This document shows, piece by piece, positions 62,752 to 64,000 of a stretch of 64,000 nt of DNA (position 1 is its first letter; each line of letters starts with the position of its first letter). Below the pieces are notes generated by a model that was not told the DNA's origin, did no database searches, and saw nothing but the letters and a program-made list of their open reading frames with translations. A program made the position numbers and the translations under genes. Where the stretch lies: positions 1 through 64,000 of the forward strand of contig NZ_JAHLPV010000012.1 in NCBI RefSeq assembly GCF_018918095.1. The letters run 5' to 3'. The DNA comes from Acetivibrio sp. MSJd-27. GTDB taxonomy: Bacteria; Bacillota; Clostridia; UMGS1840; HGM11507.

Positions 62752-62880
62752 AATCTTATATGTTTCTAATTTCAAGAGATGCGCAACATTGAAACATGAT
62801 ACGTTAGCTCCATTTTGTCACGTTTATATGCACAAATTGTATTATGTTTCTGTTAGGACCAAAAAAGGGGGGACTTACCT

Positions 62881-63360
62881 ATGTTTCATATAGGTGATAG
62901 AATTGTTTACCCTATGCATGGCGCCGGCATTGTCAGCGCTGTTGAAGAGAAAGCAATTTTAGGCGAAAAACAAAGCTGTTATATTTTAAAAATTGTGTAC
63001 AGCAATATGGATGTTATGATTCCTGTAAAGAGTGCCCAAAAAATTGGAATGCGGGAGATTGCGAAACCGGAGGATGTGGATCGGCTTTTTTCCTATATTA
63101 AAGGTTATACATATGACACGACGGACAGTTGGAACAAGCGTTACCGGGAAAACCTTGACAAAATTCGTTCCGGTGATATGAAGCAGATTGCCGAAGTATT
63201 AAAATATCTCATGTGCAGGGAGGAGAAAAAGCCATTGTCTTCCGGTGAGAAAAAAATGCTTCAGCAGGCAAAGCAAATTTTATATAGCGAAATTGTACTG
63301 GTGAAAAATATTTCCCAGGAGGAAACGGAAGCAATTTTTAAAGAATGTATCGGCCTGTAA
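62881..63360 (+). CDS. CarD/CdnL-family transcriptional regulator
   Basis: A 159-residue RNA polymerase-binding protein. The N-terminal RNAP-interaction Tudor-like domain (about 1-60) has FHIGDRIVYPMHGAGIVSAVEE and YILKIVYSNMDVMIPV. The C-terminal helical domain (about 65-155) binds DNA at the promoter upstream fork, with RYRENLDKIRSGDMKQIAEVLKYL (in parts). CarD relatives stabilise open complexes. GGGGGG lies 9 nt before the ATG. It is followed by ispD, the usual clostridial partner. Confidence 0.94.
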   Translation: MFHIGDRIVYPMHGAGIVSAVEEKAILGEKQSCYILKIVYSNMDVMIPVKSAQKIGMREIAKPEDVDRLFSYIKGYTYDTTDSWNKRYRENLDKIRSGDMKQIAEVLKYLMCREEKKPLSSGEKKMLQQAKQILYSEIVLVKNISQEETEAIFKECIGL

Positions 63361-63423
63361 TGATGATAGCCATGCATTCTTTTTCAATATTATAACCTCG
63401 CTGTTGTCCCCCTTATTGAAAGA

Positions 63424-63515
63424 GCAAGCCAACGAACATCATCTTGCGCTTCGCTCGGTTGAAACGCCATTAAGGTAACGTTTGCCGTGCAAACGTTTTC
63501 AATGAAATCTTGTTA
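63424..63515 (+). repeat. Possible dispersed intergenic element, copy C
   Basis: In the carD-ispD gap. It starts GCAAGCC, carries GGTTGAAACG (63457-63466), ends with hairpin AACGTTTGC...GCAAACGTT and then ATCTTGTTATAAC. GGTTGAAACG is shared with copy B, ATCTTGTTATAA with copy A, and the start-to-hairpin spacing (53 nt) is similar in all three. Confidence 0.3.
63476..63502 (+). terminator. Hairpin between carD and ispD
   Basis: AACGTTTGC pairs with GCAAACGTT, 3-nt loop, followed by TTCAATG. The T-run is short, so it may be only a partial terminator. Confidence 0.45.
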
Positions 63516-63537
63516 TAACAATTGATTGGAGGAGCGT

Positions 63538-64000
63538 ATGATTTTTTCATCCCTATTTAACCGAAAAGACGAAGACGAGTATTGTTCGGCTATTGTATTG
63601 GGAGCAGGACAGGGAACTAGGATGCACAGCAATGTAAGAAAGCAGTTTATCGAAGTGCTGGGAAAGCCTGTCATTGCCTATGCACTGGATGCCTTTCAGC
63701 AATGTGATTATGTGGACGAAATCATTTTGGTGGTGTCCAAAGAAGATATCGTCTATGCCAATGATATTGTTAAGGCCTTTGAACTGGATAAAGTGAAAAA
63801 GATTGTCTCCGGCGGAAAAAGGAGGCAGGATTCCGTTCTGTGCGGTTTGAAAGAGATATCAGATAAGGCGGATATTGTCGCGGTTCATGACGGAGCCAGA
63901 CCTCTGGTGCGCACGGAGGACATCAAAAATGTTATCGATGATGCTCTTGTCTTTGACGCTGCAACACTGGGTGTGAAAGCAAAAGATACGATGAAAATGA
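63538..64000 (+). CDS. ispD: 2-C-methyl-D-erythritol 4-phosphate cytidylyltransferase (partial)
   Basis: The 5' part (154 codons) of IspD, which makes CDP-methylerythritol in the non-mevalonate isoprenoid pathway. The CTP-binding loop IVLGAGQGTRMHSNVRKQF is at about residues 19-37, followed by FIEVLGKPVIAYAL, SGGKRRQDSV and VHDGARPLV. An extra N-terminus of about 15 charged residues (SSLFNRKDEDEYC) precedes the usual start. GGAGGAG lies 5 nt before the ATG. The gene runs off the right edge. Confidence 0.93.
   Translation, partial: MIFSSLFNRKDEDEYCSAIVLGAGQGTRMHSNVRKQFIEVLGKPVIAYALDAFQQCDYVDEIILVVSKEDIVYANDIVKAFELDKVKKIVSGGKRRQDSVLCGLKEISDKADIVAVHDGARPLVRTEDIKNVIDDALVFDAATLGVKAKDTMKM

Noticed and set aside
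62752-62880. Riboswitch in the carD leader
   Set aside because: The leader is long enough and has an inverted repeat, but I cannot match any known riboswitch core and no terminator stem is evident.

Overview
The window looks like chromosomal DNA of an endospore-forming, low-to-moderate-GC Firmicute of class Clostridia (Oscillospiraceae/Ruminococcaceae-like). Reasons: a complete spoIIIAA-AH operon and spoIIID, typical clostridial gene orders (ligA-gatCAB; miaB-ylbF family-mutS-mutL-miaA-hfq; yggS-sepF-yggT-ylmH-divIVA; holB-ricT; carD-ispD), strong Gram-positive Shine-Dalgarno sites, SLH-type surface proteins and a membrane pyrophosphatase. The exact species cannot be named from the sequence alone.

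Layout. 1-3.2 kb: the first bases of a leftward gene leaving the window, a secreted protein with copper-amine-oxidase-type stalk domains, a SAM methyltransferase and MTA/SAH nucleosidase. 3.2-15.7 kb: one leftward, tightly packed five-gene operon for envelope proteins: a solute-binding lipoprotein, two large SLH proteins (one with GLUG-like repeats), a beta-propeller protein without signal peptide, and its secreted paralogue carrying stalk domains. This is the main accessory and least understood region. 16-21.2 kb: ligA-gatC-gatA-gatB. 21.4-27.4 kb: a tyrosine recombinase and the complete spoIIIA operon. 27.5-32 kb: glycosyltransferase, pantothenate uptake/phosphorylation (ECF S component and CoaX), spoIIID, TRIC-type channel. 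32.2-43.9 kb: tRNA modification (miaB, miaA), a YlbF-family protein with a cysteine-rich tail, mismatch repair (mutS, mutL), hfq, an HlyD-like membrane protein and the cell-division/ylm cluster ending in divIVA. 44.2-48.9 kb: Ldh-family dehydrogenase, class 3 lipase, K+-dependent-type membrane pyrophosphatase, tRNA-Leu(CAA).

49-58 kb: murT-gatD (lipid II amidation), malQ, a FemAB-type peptidyltransferase, an unusual alanine-racemase-like protein, an Orn/Lys/Arg decarboxylase-fold enzyme, holB and ricT. 58.2-61.1 kb: a small 2[4Fe-4S] ferredoxin and a three-gene ABC-2 exporter, lying between ricT and trmN6-rsmI. 62.7-64 kb: carD under an exact-consensus sigma-A promoter, then ispD, cut by the window end.

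The genes are mostly housekeeping and sporulation functions. The unusual parts are the five-gene surface operon, its complex upstream region (palindrome, orphan terminator-like hairpin, promoter), and three intergenic copies of what may be a degenerate repeat ending in a hairpin. No CRISPR array, rRNA operon, prophage or complete insertion sequence was seen.
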